Origin: Spirochaetota bacterium | GTDB taxonomy: Bacteria > Spirochaetota > Spirochaetia > JABEVK01 | NCBI GenBank assembly: GCA_020049045.1 | Contig: JAIFLN010000165.1 | Location: 1-34,727, forward strand | Direction: 5' to 3' | Length of the DNA stretch: 34,727 nt | In this document: piece after piece, positions 15,278-22,054 of the stretch | How the letters are laid out: every line of letters begins with the position of its first letter | How positions within the stretch are numbered: the first letter of the stretch is position 1 | Notes under the pieces: generated by a model | Databases searched by the model: none | What the model was told of the DNA's origin: nothing | The model's input: only the letters and a program-made list of their open reading frames with translations | Program-made: the position numbers and the translations under genes

Positions 15278-16464
15278 GATTGCACCTCGGCCTGGCAGTA
15301 CGCCTTGCCACCTTTGAGGCGCGGTCCCAGCAGCACCAGCTGGGCGATTCCCAGTGCCAGAACGACCCCGGCGGTCCAGACAAAGGCGGCGTTCATAGAG
15401 AAGGTCTCGCTCACCCAGCCGCAGGTGAGATTTCCCAGAATGTAGCCGGTGTTGATCACGATTTCGTGCAAGGTGTTGCCCCTGGTCCTATCGTTGTACC
15501 CGGCGTTGTTGTGAAACTGGACAAAGCTGTATTGAAAGCTGAACAACGCTCCTACGAAGGCGTAAAGGATGAAAACCAGAACCGGGTTACCCGCCAGAGG
15601 GAACAGCAGCGCCAACAACGCGAGACCGGCCTGGACTCCTGGAATGACCCAGGGTTGAAAGTGCCAGAACTTCAGGCGGCTCCAGAGAATAAATCCAAGA
15701 GCATTGACCGTCATCCGGGCCATCAGAAAGGTCGCGATCAGGGCTTCGTTGATGTGGAAGGCATCGCGGGCATAAACCGGGTAGATATTCATCAGTGTCC
15801 CCACAAAAAAGGTGAGGGAGATCATTCCCAGCCTGGCAGGAAACCGCAGCGGCGTCTTGAAGGACCCGGCCCGAGGGAGGGCGGTCTTTTCAGCCGCAGC
15901 TGGTTTCACAAGGTCTTTTGCCAGGCCCAGATACGCGACAGCGAAAATCAGAACTGCCATGACAATGCCCACGATAAAGGGCAGCCGGACGTCGGCGGTC
16001 AACAGAAGTCCGCCCATCAAAGGGGCCAGGATACCGCCGCTGGACCAGGCCAAATTGAACCGGCCCATAATTCGACCCAGGTCAGCACCGTCTTTTCCTT
16101 TCGAAATCCAAGCCCCCATGCGGGGCCAGAACAAAGCCATGCTCACACCGAACACGGCATGAAACACCAGTGTTACCCCAAGAAAAGGAACAACGAGGTA
16201 GACTGCAATACAGATGGGAGCCCAAAGGATACCGGTCAGAATCCCCGTTCGGAACGATCGGAGGTTCCATTTCAACAGGATGAGCATCGCTGCGACATAC
16301 ACCAGGCCCTGAAGCGAGACGGCCAAACCGATCAGACCCTTGTCTGCCTGAAATAAATCCTTCAGATAGAAAAGGATAGAGTAGTTGACAGCACCCATGG
16401 AGACACTGAAGAAGAATGAACAGATCAGCAGAATAGGAACAGGATCGGCTTTCGGTCGAAGCAT
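15274..16464 (-). CDS. MFS transporter
   Basis: A 396-aa predicted inner-membrane major facilitator with about 12 hydrophobic segments, for example ILLICSFFFSVSMGAVNYSILF at the N-terminus. A charged central loop (LAKDLVKPAAAEKTALPRAG) separates the two halves. The substrate is not readable. I moved the start from the track's 16563 to ATG 16464 (MLRPKADPVP), which follows GGGGAG and lies five bases after the stop of the [4Fe-4S] aldo/keto reductase. It is the last gene of the probable operon pfkB-like, aldo/keto reductase, MFS, so it likely imports the substrate of those enzymes. Confidence 0.87.
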   Translation of the reverse strand: MLRPKADPVPILLICSFFFSVSMGAVNYSILFYLKDLFQADKGLIGLAVSLQGLVYVAAMLILLKWNLRSFRTGILTGILWAPICIAVYLVVPFLGVTLVFHAVFGVSMALFWPRMGAWISKGKDGADLGRIMGRFNLAWSSGGILAPLMGGLLLTADVRLPFIVGIVMAVLIFAVAYLGLAKDLVKPAAAEKTALPRAGSFKTPLRFPARLGMISLTFFVGTLMNIYPVYARDAFHINEALIATFLMARMTVNALGFILWSRLKFWHFQPWVIPGVQAGLALLALLFPLAGNPVLVFILYAFVGALFSFQYSFVQFHNNAGYNDRTRGNTLHEIVINTGYILGNLTCGWVSETFSMNAAFVWTAGVVLALGIAQLVLLGPRLKGGKAYCQAEVQS

Positions 16465-16469
16465 TTCCT

Positions 16470-17588
16470 TCAGCTCCCCAGAGCGGCCACCACGCGCTTG
16501 AGGTCCTGACGGATGGGCAGATGCTGGGGACACAGTGGTTCGCACTCCCCGCAGTCGACGCACTGGTGCGCCTTTTCCTTGTCCCCTATCCAGTTGTATC
16601 CGCCCTTGGCGGCGGCGCTGCGGTCAAACATCGCATAGGAATTGAACACGGCAAAGTTGCGGGGAATATCCACACCGTGGGGACAGGGCATGCAGTAGCG
16701 GCAGGCGGTGCAGTTCACTTCAATCAGTCGCCGGTACTCGGCCTCGACTTCTTCGAGCATCACGCGTTCTTCGGGGGCCAGGCAGCCTGGTGAGGCAGCA
16801 CCGGCGATGTGCAGGTTTTCCTCCAGCTGGTCCCGGTGGCTCATTCCGCTCAAAACCGTAGCCACACCTGCCTTGTCCCACACCCACCGCAGACACCAAT
16901 CGACCGGCGAACGTTCCACCCGGGCCTGGTCGTAGCGGGCCTGAACGTTGACAGGAATGGGGCCAGCCAGGTTCCCGCCGCGCAGTGGCTCCATGACGAT
17001 CACATCGGTGCCACGGGCCACCGCCCTGTCCAGACCCGCCTGCCCCGCCTGAAAACCGCGGTCGAGAAGGTTGTATTGAATCTGACAGAATTCCCAGGGG
17101 TAGGCGTCCAGTACGGTGTTGAAAACCGGAGCTTCATCGTGGAACGAGAATCCGAAATGACGGATCTTCCCTGCTATTTTGGCCCGTTCGCAAAACCCGA
17201 TGGCGTCAAAATCCTGGCACATCTTCCAGCGCGCTGCATCCATGGCATGAAGCATATAGAAATCGATGTGGTCGGTTTGCAGCCGGGCCAACTGCTTGTC
17301 CAGGTATTCCTCGAAGTCGGCGGGCTTCTGAATCAGCCACAGCGGCGATTTGGTGGCCAGAAAGGTCCGGTTGCGGTAGCCGTCAAGCAGGGCCTTTCCC
17401 ACCACGACTTCGCTTTCACCCCCGTGATAGGGCCACGCGGTGTCGACGTAGTTCACACCGGCGTCGATGGCCCGGCGGATCATCCAAATCGCTTCCGCCT
17501 GGTCGATGGCTCCGTCTTTCTGCGGCAACCGCATCGCTCCAAACCCGAGTTGGGAGACCTTTTCTCCGGCCAACGTTCGATACATCAT
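16470..17588 (-). CDS. Aldo/keto reductase with C-terminal [4Fe-4S] domain
   Basis: A 372-aa oxidoreductase. The TIM-barrel part has the aldo/keto reductase tetrad D49, Y54 (DTAWPYHGG), K80 (ATKSP) and H114 (YMLHAMD). The C-terminus carries two ferredoxin-like cysteine sets, CTACRYCMPCPHGVDIP (about 294-310) and CVDCGECEPLCP (C343, C346, C349, C353). This fusion is widespread in anaerobes, where reduced ferredoxin-type clusters may feed the active site; substrates are largely unknown. The start MMYRT follows AAGAGGTG seven bases upstream. It sits between the PfkB kinase and the MFS transporter on the same strand. Confidence 0.92.
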   Translation of the reverse strand: MMYRTLAGEKVSQLGFGAMRLPQKDGAIDQAEAIWMIRRAIDAGVNYVDTAWPYHGGESEVVVGKALLDGYRNRTFLATKSPLWLIQKPADFEEYLDKQLARLQTDHIDFYMLHAMDAARWKMCQDFDAIGFCERAKIAGKIRHFGFSFHDEAPVFNTVLDAYPWEFCQIQYNLLDRGFQAGQAGLDRAVARGTDVIVMEPLRGGNLAGPIPVNVQARYDQARVERSPVDWCLRWVWDKAGVATVLSGMSHRDQLEENLHIAGAASPGCLAPEERVMLEEVEAEYRRLIEVNCTACRYCMPCPHGVDIPRNFAVFNSYAMFDRSAAAKGGYNWIGDKEKAHQCVDCGECEPLCPQHLPIRQDLKRVVAALGS

Positions 17589-17611
17589 AACCAGGCACCT
17601 CTTAATGCGAG

Positions 17612-17640
17612 TTTACAGGTTAAAGTGTACTCGAAGGCAA
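17612..17640 (-). promoter_or_regulatory. Possible internal promoter for the aldo/keto reductase-MFS pair
   Basis: On the minus strand TTGCCT (17640-17635), a 17-bp spacer and TGTAAA (17617-17612) precede the AAGAGGTG ribosome binding site at 17603-17596. Each box matches consensus at four of six positions. The gap after the pfkB-like gene is only 58 bases, so read-through from upstream is equally possible. Confidence 0.3.
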
Positions 17641-17646
17641 GGGGGT

Positions 17647-18540
17647 TTAGGAAAGAATTGACCCTGGTTTGAGCTTTTCGGCGTTGAGGCCTCCCCACAA
17701 GGTTCCCCTGCGAAGGCCTTCGACCAGGGACCCACCCTCTACCAGGACAGCAGCGAGACCAGCCGTAAAGGAGTCGCCCGAACCTGTGGGGTTCAGCGCT
17801 TTTCGGAGGCCTACCGGCTCCTCGGCCAGGAACTCACCATTCCAGTACCACGTCGGTTTTGATCCCCGGGTGAGGACCAGATGGGTGCCGAATTTGATCG
17901 ATAACTCCCTCGCCACGTTTTGGGCATGGGCACGAACGTCCGCCCCGGCCTCAGGGACCGGCCAGGTAGTCAGAAACTCCGACAAGTTGGGTTTGACCAC
18001 GAGGGGCCGGTGCGCCAGGCTCGCCAAGAGGTCGTCCCCCTTCACATCGAGGATCAGGGGAAGGCCGGCAGCGTGGGTCCGCCGTGCCATTTCGGGAATG
18101 ACCTGGGTATCAAACCCGGCGGCCTTGGTGCCCGAGATCACCACAGCGCGGCATTCAGGCAGGGTGGCGTCGAACAGCGCGAGAACCCGTTCTCCGGTGC
18201 CCGGTGACACAGCGGCAGCCTCCTCGACCAGCTCGGTGGCGTGGCCTGATATTTCGTCAATCACGGTGTAGCAGAATCGGATTTCAGACCCCGAATCGGC
18301 GGTTCTCACGTCGATGCCGTCGGAGGCGCACATTGCCAAAAACCAGTCGCGGTTGACCCCTCCGGCCTGGGTCAGGTGGATCGCTCCGATACCGGACTCG
18401 GTGAGAACCCGTGCCACATTGAGTCCCTTGCCAGAAGCATCGACACGATGCAGCGCCGTGCGGTTCACCTCCCCCGGAACAAGGCTTCGAAACACCAGCG
18501 TTTTTTGAAGGACGGGGTTGAGGCAGACACAAAGAATCAT
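17647..18540 (-). CDS. PfkB-family kinase, 1-phosphofructokinase/tagatose-6-phosphate kinase type
   Basis: A 297-aa cytoplasmic kinase of the FruK/LacC branch. It has the N-terminal LNPVLQKTLVF, ASGKGLNVARVL (35-46), which replaces the GGKGxN of ribokinases, VVKPNLSEFL, and NPTGSGDSFTAGL with catalytic D256. These kinases phosphorylate a sugar 1- or 6-phosphate to a bisphosphate. The start at ATG 18540 follows GGAGGGAG; the track's 18609 start is an extension. It is divergent from an IclR regulator and lies upstream of the [4Fe-4S] aldo/keto reductase. Expected product: a ketose bisphosphate entering glycolysis via aldolase. The exact sugar is undetermined, so no gene name is given. Confidence 0.88.
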   Translation of the reverse strand: MILCVCLNPVLQKTLVFRSLVPGEVNRTALHRVDASGKGLNVARVLTESGIGAIHLTQAGGVNRDWFLAMCASDGIDVRTADSGSEIRFCYTVIDEISGHATELVEEAAAVSPGTGERVLALFDATLPECRAVVISGTKAAGFDTQVIPEMARRTHAAGLPLILDVKGDDLLASLAHRPLVVKPNLSEFLTTWPVPEAGADVRAHAQNVARELSIKFGTHLVLTRGSKPTWYWNGEFLAEEPVGLRKALNPTGSGDSFTAGLAAVLVEGGSLVEGLRRGTLWGGLNAEKLKPGSILS

Positions 18541-18645
18541 TGCAACGCTCCCTCCGCGAAAGGTAGCATACGGTACTCTTGAGCGGCAACAGGACCAGGA
18601 AAGTTCCACCCAGAGGGAGCACTGTTTTACCTAATGAAACAACCT

Positions 18646-18673
18646 TGACAGGATACGGCACTCGGGGTAGGGT
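18646..18673 (+). promoter_or_regulatory. Promoter of the IclR-family regulator gene, leaderless geometry
   Basis: A consensus TTGACA (18646-18651), a 16-bp spacer and TAGGGT (18668-18673), then seven bases to ATG 18681 with no good Shine-Dalgarno sequence. The 18541-18680 gap also serves the divergent pfkB-like gene. Confidence 0.4.
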
Positions 18674-18680
18674 CGAACCT

Positions 18681-19463
18681 ATGTCAGACCAGGAAAAACC
18701 CGGTGCTGTTGTCCAGACGTTGGACAGGGCGTTGAAAATCATTGAGTTGCTTGCCCTGCACAGCGAAGGGTTCGGAGTCACCGAAATCGGGGTGCGGGTG
18801 GGGCTCCACAAGAGCACGGTGCACCGACTTCTCAGCCACCTCGTTTCGCAGGGCTATATTGAAAAGGACGAGGCACGCTCGGTGTACACCCTGGGCCTCA
18901 AGTTTATCGAGCTGGCCAGCCTGCGGCTCAACCAGGTTGAGCTGAAAACCGAGGCAGGGCCCTACCTGCGCAAGTTGGCCGCCACCCTCGACCAGCCTGT
19001 CCACCTGGCCATTCTGGCCGGTGCCGAGGCAGTCTACATCGAGAAGATTGAACCCCGCGCCCACCTTCGAATGTATTCCCAGATCGGCAAACGAATTCCG
19101 GTCTCGTGCTCGGCCCTGGGTAAGTGCCTGGTTGCCGATTTTACGTCCGAGTCTCTTCAGAACCTGGCGCGATCCATGAGCTATGAACGCTTCACGCCCA
19201 CCACCCGCACCACACCCGAGGCGTTCCTGGCCGACGTCGCCCTGGCCCGCCAGCGAGGCTGGGCCTTGGACGACGAGGAGCATGAACCGGGCATCCGTTG
19301 TATTGGGGCACCCATCCGCGACTTCACCGGTAAAACCGTGGCCGCGCTGAGCGCCTCGGGCGACCTGTCTGTCATCCGGCCCGAGCCCGAGGCGCGCATC
19401 AGCGACCTGGTTGTCGAAACCGCCAAGTCCATCAGCCGTCGCCTGGGCTGGCTAGGAAAGTAA
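18681..19463 (+). CDS. IclR-family transcriptional regulator
   Basis: A 260-aa regulator. The N-terminal winged helix (about 12-75) reads LDRALKIIELLALHSEGFGVTEI, then GLHKSTVHRLLSHLVSQGYI. The C-terminal effector domain (about 85-255) has the GAEAVYIEKIEP strand, SCSALGKCLVADF, GWALDDEEHEPGIRCIGAPIRD and a final helix. IclR proteins bind small carbon metabolites and often repress adjacent catabolic operons. I chose ATG 18681 (MSDQEKPG) because the track's extension runs through the promoter. It is divergent from the pfkB-like/AKR/MFS operon, its likely target. Its 3' end overlaps the convergent Gfo/Idh gene by 12 bases. Confidence 0.92.
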   Translation: MSDQEKPGAVVQTLDRALKIIELLALHSEGFGVTEIGVRVGLHKSTVHRLLSHLVSQGYIEKDEARSVYTLGLKFIELASLRLNQVELKTEAGPYLRKLAATLDQPVHLAILAGAEAVYIEKIEPRAHLRMYSQIGKRIPVSCSALGKCLVADFTSESLQNLARSMSYERFTPTTRTTPEAFLADVALARQRGWALDDEEHEPGIRCIGAPIRDFTGKTVAALSASGDLSVIRPEPEARISDLVVETAKSISRRLGWLGK

Positions 19464-20546
19464 ACCCTCGGGTTTGTGGCAGCTGTTCTTGATCGTGTAG
19501 CGGGCTCCCGACTCGGCCGAGCGGTGGATGCCGTGCATGATTTCCAGAACATGCAAAGCCAGAGCCCCGTCGGCGCGGTGCGGTTTCCCTTCGACCAAGC
19601 CTGTTGCCAGATCACTGACCCCCAGTCCCCGGGAATTCTCGGCGTACCCGAACAGCAGCGGCAACTCGGTCCACTCCTTCGACCCTTTTTTACGGAACCG
19701 GATGGGACCGCCGAAGGTGTTGGGGTCGGGAACCTGCAAGGTGCCTTCGCTGCCGTAGATTTCGATGGGAACGTGGCTGGTACCGCCAAAGGCGTCGAAG
19801 CTGGTGCTGATGGTCACACTGGCCCCGGCCTCGAACTCGAGAATGGCGCTGACATGGGTGGGAACCTCGACCGTGACAATCTCGCCCTTTTTGGGCTGGC
19901 TGCCGATGGTCCGGGTGGCGAAACTTTTCTTGGCGCTTCCCATCAGTGACTTGACAGGTCCCAAAAGGGCCGTCAGGGCCGTCAGGTAGTAGGGCCCCAT
20001 GTCGAACATCGGACCGGCGCCGGGTTTGTAGTAAAAAGCGGGATCGGGATGCCAGCCTTCGTGACCGCCGCAGAGCATGAACGCAGAGCCTCCGATGGGC
20101 GTGCCGATCCAGCCGTCTTCGATGAGCTTTCGGCAGGTCTGAATACCGGCACCCAAGAAGGTGTCGGGAGCCGCCCCGATGCGAACCTTTTTCTCGGCGG
20201 CCAGTCTTACCAGCTCTTCGCCGTCTGCCAGTTCCACCGCAAGCGGTTTCTCGACATACAGACTCTTCCCAGCCTTGAGAATGGCCCTGCCGACCGTGGC
20301 GTGAGCCAGGGGTATGGTCAGGTTGACCACAACAGAAATGGACGGATCGGCCAAGAGTTGCTCAACGGTCAAAGCCTTGACGCCGGGAAACTCTTCCGCT
20401 TTAGCCTTTGCCCGGGAAGGGTCCAAATCGGCAACCGCTTTCAGTTCCACGTTGCTGAACACCGAAGTCAGATTCTTCAGGTAGATGCCGCTGATGTTGC
20501 CGCAACCGATGATTCCAACCCCGGTTTTGCTTATCGCGCTGCCCAT
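19452..20546 (-). CDS. Gfo/Idh/MocA family oxidoreductase
   Basis: A 364-aa NAD(P)-dependent sugar or inositol dehydrogenase. Rossmann motif GIIGCGNISGIYL near residue 10; the conserved EKP is in LYVEKPLAVE; the C-terminal substrate domain includes GPMFDMGPYYLTAL and IEIYGSEGTLQVPDP. Family members oxidise sugars, often at C3, or reduce keto-sugars. ATG 20546 follows AAAGGGGA. It overlaps the end of the ThuA-like gene by 16 bases, so the two are translationally coupled. ThuA/ThuB-type pairs make 3-keto-glycosides in other bacteria, which gives a testable hypothesis for this pair. Confidence 0.92.
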   Translation of the reverse strand: MGSAISKTGVGIIGCGNISGIYLKNLTSVFSNVELKAVADLDPSRAKAKAEEFPGVKALTVEQLLADPSISVVVNLTIPLAHATVGRAILKAGKSLYVEKPLAVELADGEELVRLAAEKKVRIGAAPDTFLGAGIQTCRKLIEDGWIGTPIGGSAFMLCGGHEGWHPDPAFYYKPGAGPMFDMGPYYLTALTALLGPVKSLMGSAKKSFATRTIGSQPKKGEIVTVEVPTHVSAILEFEAGASVTISTSFDAFGGTSHVPIEIYGSEGTLQVPDPNTFGGPIRFRKKGSKEWTELPLLFGYAENSRGLGVSDLATGLVEGKPHRADGALALHVLEIMHGIHRSAESGARYTIKNSCHKPEGLLS

Positions 20547-21184
20547 AACATTCCCCTTTCCATGATGGTGCGGGCCGGTTCGGCCGCCAAGATGTCTTCG
20601 TGGTGACCCAGGGCTGTGTAGAACACCCGCCCCTTGCCCCAGGCCTTCGTCCAAACGACGGGCATGTCGACACGGCCGTTAGGCACATGGGGACCGTCTG
20701 CAACAGGAAACTCGGTGACAGCCATCACCCGGTTGGCTGGATCCACATGCATGTAGTACTGCTCCGACTGGATGGTGAAATCGCCGATTCCCTCGACAAT
20801 GGGGTGCGAGCCCTTGAGAACCCGCACGGTATACTCGGTGCCGTCGTTGCCGGGGTGAGCCACCCACTGACCGCCGGTCATAAACTGCCACTCGGTGCTC
20901 TCGCGGAAGGCGTCGCACATGCCGCCGTGACAGCCGGCCAGACCGACCCCGGACTCAACGGCCGCAGTCAGAGCCTTGACTGCTTCTTTTTCAATTTTGC
21001 CCATGGTCCACATGGGAAGAATCAGGTCAAACGCCTTGAGGCGGACCTCATCGTCCAGACGCTCCAGCGTCGACTGGACCTCAACTTCGTAACCATTTTT
21101 CAGCAGAAGGGTGCGATACAGCTCAGCAATCTTCTGCGGTTCGTGGCCGTCCCAGCCACCCCAAAATATCAGTGCTTTCTTCAT
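20531..21184 (-). CDS. ThuA-like domain protein
   Basis: A 217-aa protein of the ThuA (trehalose utilisation) family, a class I glutamine amidotransferase-like fold. It starts MKKALIFWGGWDGHEPQKI. The family turn region is GLAGCHGGMCDAFRES, followed by WVAHPGND and the C-terminal WTKAWGKGRVFYTALGHHED. Its biochemical role is poorly defined; ThuA is linked to 3-keto-disaccharide metabolism with a Gfo/Idh partner, as here. ATG 21184 lies six bases after TACGCT and has no Shine-Dalgarno sequence; the track's 21268 start would extend into the divergent AraC gene. It is the first gene of a two-gene operon divergent from the AraC regulator. Confidence 0.88.
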   Translation of the reverse strand: MKKALIFWGGWDGHEPQKIAELYRTLLLKNGYEVEVQSTLERLDDEVRLKAFDLILPMWTMGKIEKEAVKALTAAVESGVGLAGCHGGMCDAFRESTEWQFMTGGQWVAHPGNDGTEYTVRVLKGSHPIVEGIGDFTIQSEQYYMHVDPANRVMAVTEFPVADGPHVPNGRVDMPVVWTKAWGKGRVFYTALGHHEDILAAEPARTIMERGMLWAAR

Positions 21185-21190
21185 GCAGTC

Positions 21191-21246
21191 AGCGTAGGAC
21201 GAACCCTTCTTTTTCGCTTGCCGGAACTTGCCCAATGCTGGACAAT
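21191..21246. promoter_or_regulatory. Compact divergent promoters for the ThuA-like and AraC genes
   Basis: The gap between the two start codons is 69 bases. Toward AraC: TTGCCG (21218-21223), 17 bp, GACAAT (21241-21246), then seven bases to ATG 21254. Toward thuA: TACGCT (21196-21191), then six bases to ATG 21184, with a weak -35. The promoters interleave, so one regulator site could control both. Neither gene has a clear Shine-Dalgarno sequence. Confidence 0.4.
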
Positions 21247-21253
21247 ACTTGCT

Positions 21254-22042
21254 ATGCACGCCGACCATGAGATCCGCCGGTATGAAAACGCTCAGTTTCC
21301 CTATTCAGCCCATATCAGCCGCAATATGCAGTTTATGGCCCACTGGCACGACGAAGTCGAAGTCCTGCTGGTGCTGGAGGGGCAGCTGATTCTGGGTGTC
21401 AATCAAAAGGAGATTCTGCTAGGGCCAGGCCAAATCGGTGTTTCGGCCTCACAGGACATCCATTATTATGCCCGCAGCGGTGAATCGACCATCATCATCC
21501 TGATTTTCCGTCCCGAACTGGTGCGTGACGCTGCCGAATGGCTGACCTACCCGCAGGAAGCCCAGGGTCCCCGGTCGCTCCCCGGTGACAAGGCGGGACT
21601 GGTTATCCGGCAGATCCATCAGGAATTCACCGACAGGAGCCAGGATTGGGAACAGGCCGTCTTGGGTCATACGGCGGTTCTGAGCACCCTCATCGGGCGG
21701 GCGCTGTTTCCCAAGACGTCGGGAATCGGCACAGGCATGCAGCGTTTACGGATGCAGAAGGCGCTCGACTACCTTGCTCAGAATTTTCGGGAAGACCTCA
21801 CCATGGAACAAGTGGCCTCCCAAGTGGCCCTTAGTCCCTGGGCCTTTTCGCACCAGTTCTCACCCACCGTAGGCATGCATTTCCGGGCCTATCTGAACGG
21901 TTTGAGGGTGCAGGCGGCCCGTAGGCTGCTGACCGACCCCTCGCGAAAGGTGATCGATGTGGCCCACGAATGCGGTTTTACCAGCCTTCGGTCGTTCAAC
22001 CGTGCTTACAAGGCCTTGCTAGGAGCCCCTCCCCGGGGTTAG
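21254..22042 (+). CDS. AraC-family regulator with cupin sensor domain
   Basis: A 262-aa regulator. The N-terminal cupin has MAHWHDEVEVLLVLEGQL and LLGPGQIGVSASQDIHYY; the C-terminal AraC DNA-binding domain spans about 160-258 (MQKALDYLAQNFREDLTMEQVA, then VIDVAHECGFTSLRSFNRAYKALLG). I chose ATG 21254 (MHADHEIRRYENAQ); the track ORF begins 654 bases earlier, antisense to the ThuA gene. The usual C-terminal tail is short, ending GAPPRG. It lies 12 bases upstream of the membrane-bound AraC gene in the same orientation and is divergent from the ThuA-like gene, so it may control both directions. Confidence 0.9.
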   Translation: MHADHEIRRYENAQFPYSAHISRNMQFMAHWHDEVEVLLVLEGQLILGVNQKEILLGPGQIGVSASQDIHYYARSGESTIIILIFRPELVRDAAEWLTYPQEAQGPRSLPGDKAGLVIRQIHQEFTDRSQDWEQAVLGHTAVLSTLIGRALFPKTSGIGTGMQRLRMQKALDYLAQNFREDLTMEQVASQVALSPWAFSHQFSPTVGMHFRAYLNGLRVQAARRLLTDPSRKVIDVAHECGFTSLRSFNRAYKALLGAPPRG

Positions 22043-22054
22043 GCTCGACACGAT

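Noticed and set aside
15280-16356. Plus-strand ORF of 358 aa
   Set aside because: Antisense to the MFS transporter; repetitive Q/G/H-rich shadow without hydrophobic structure.
20600-21253. Long N-terminal extension of the AraC ORF
   Set aside because: The extension is antisense to the ThuA gene; cupin homology starts after 21254.
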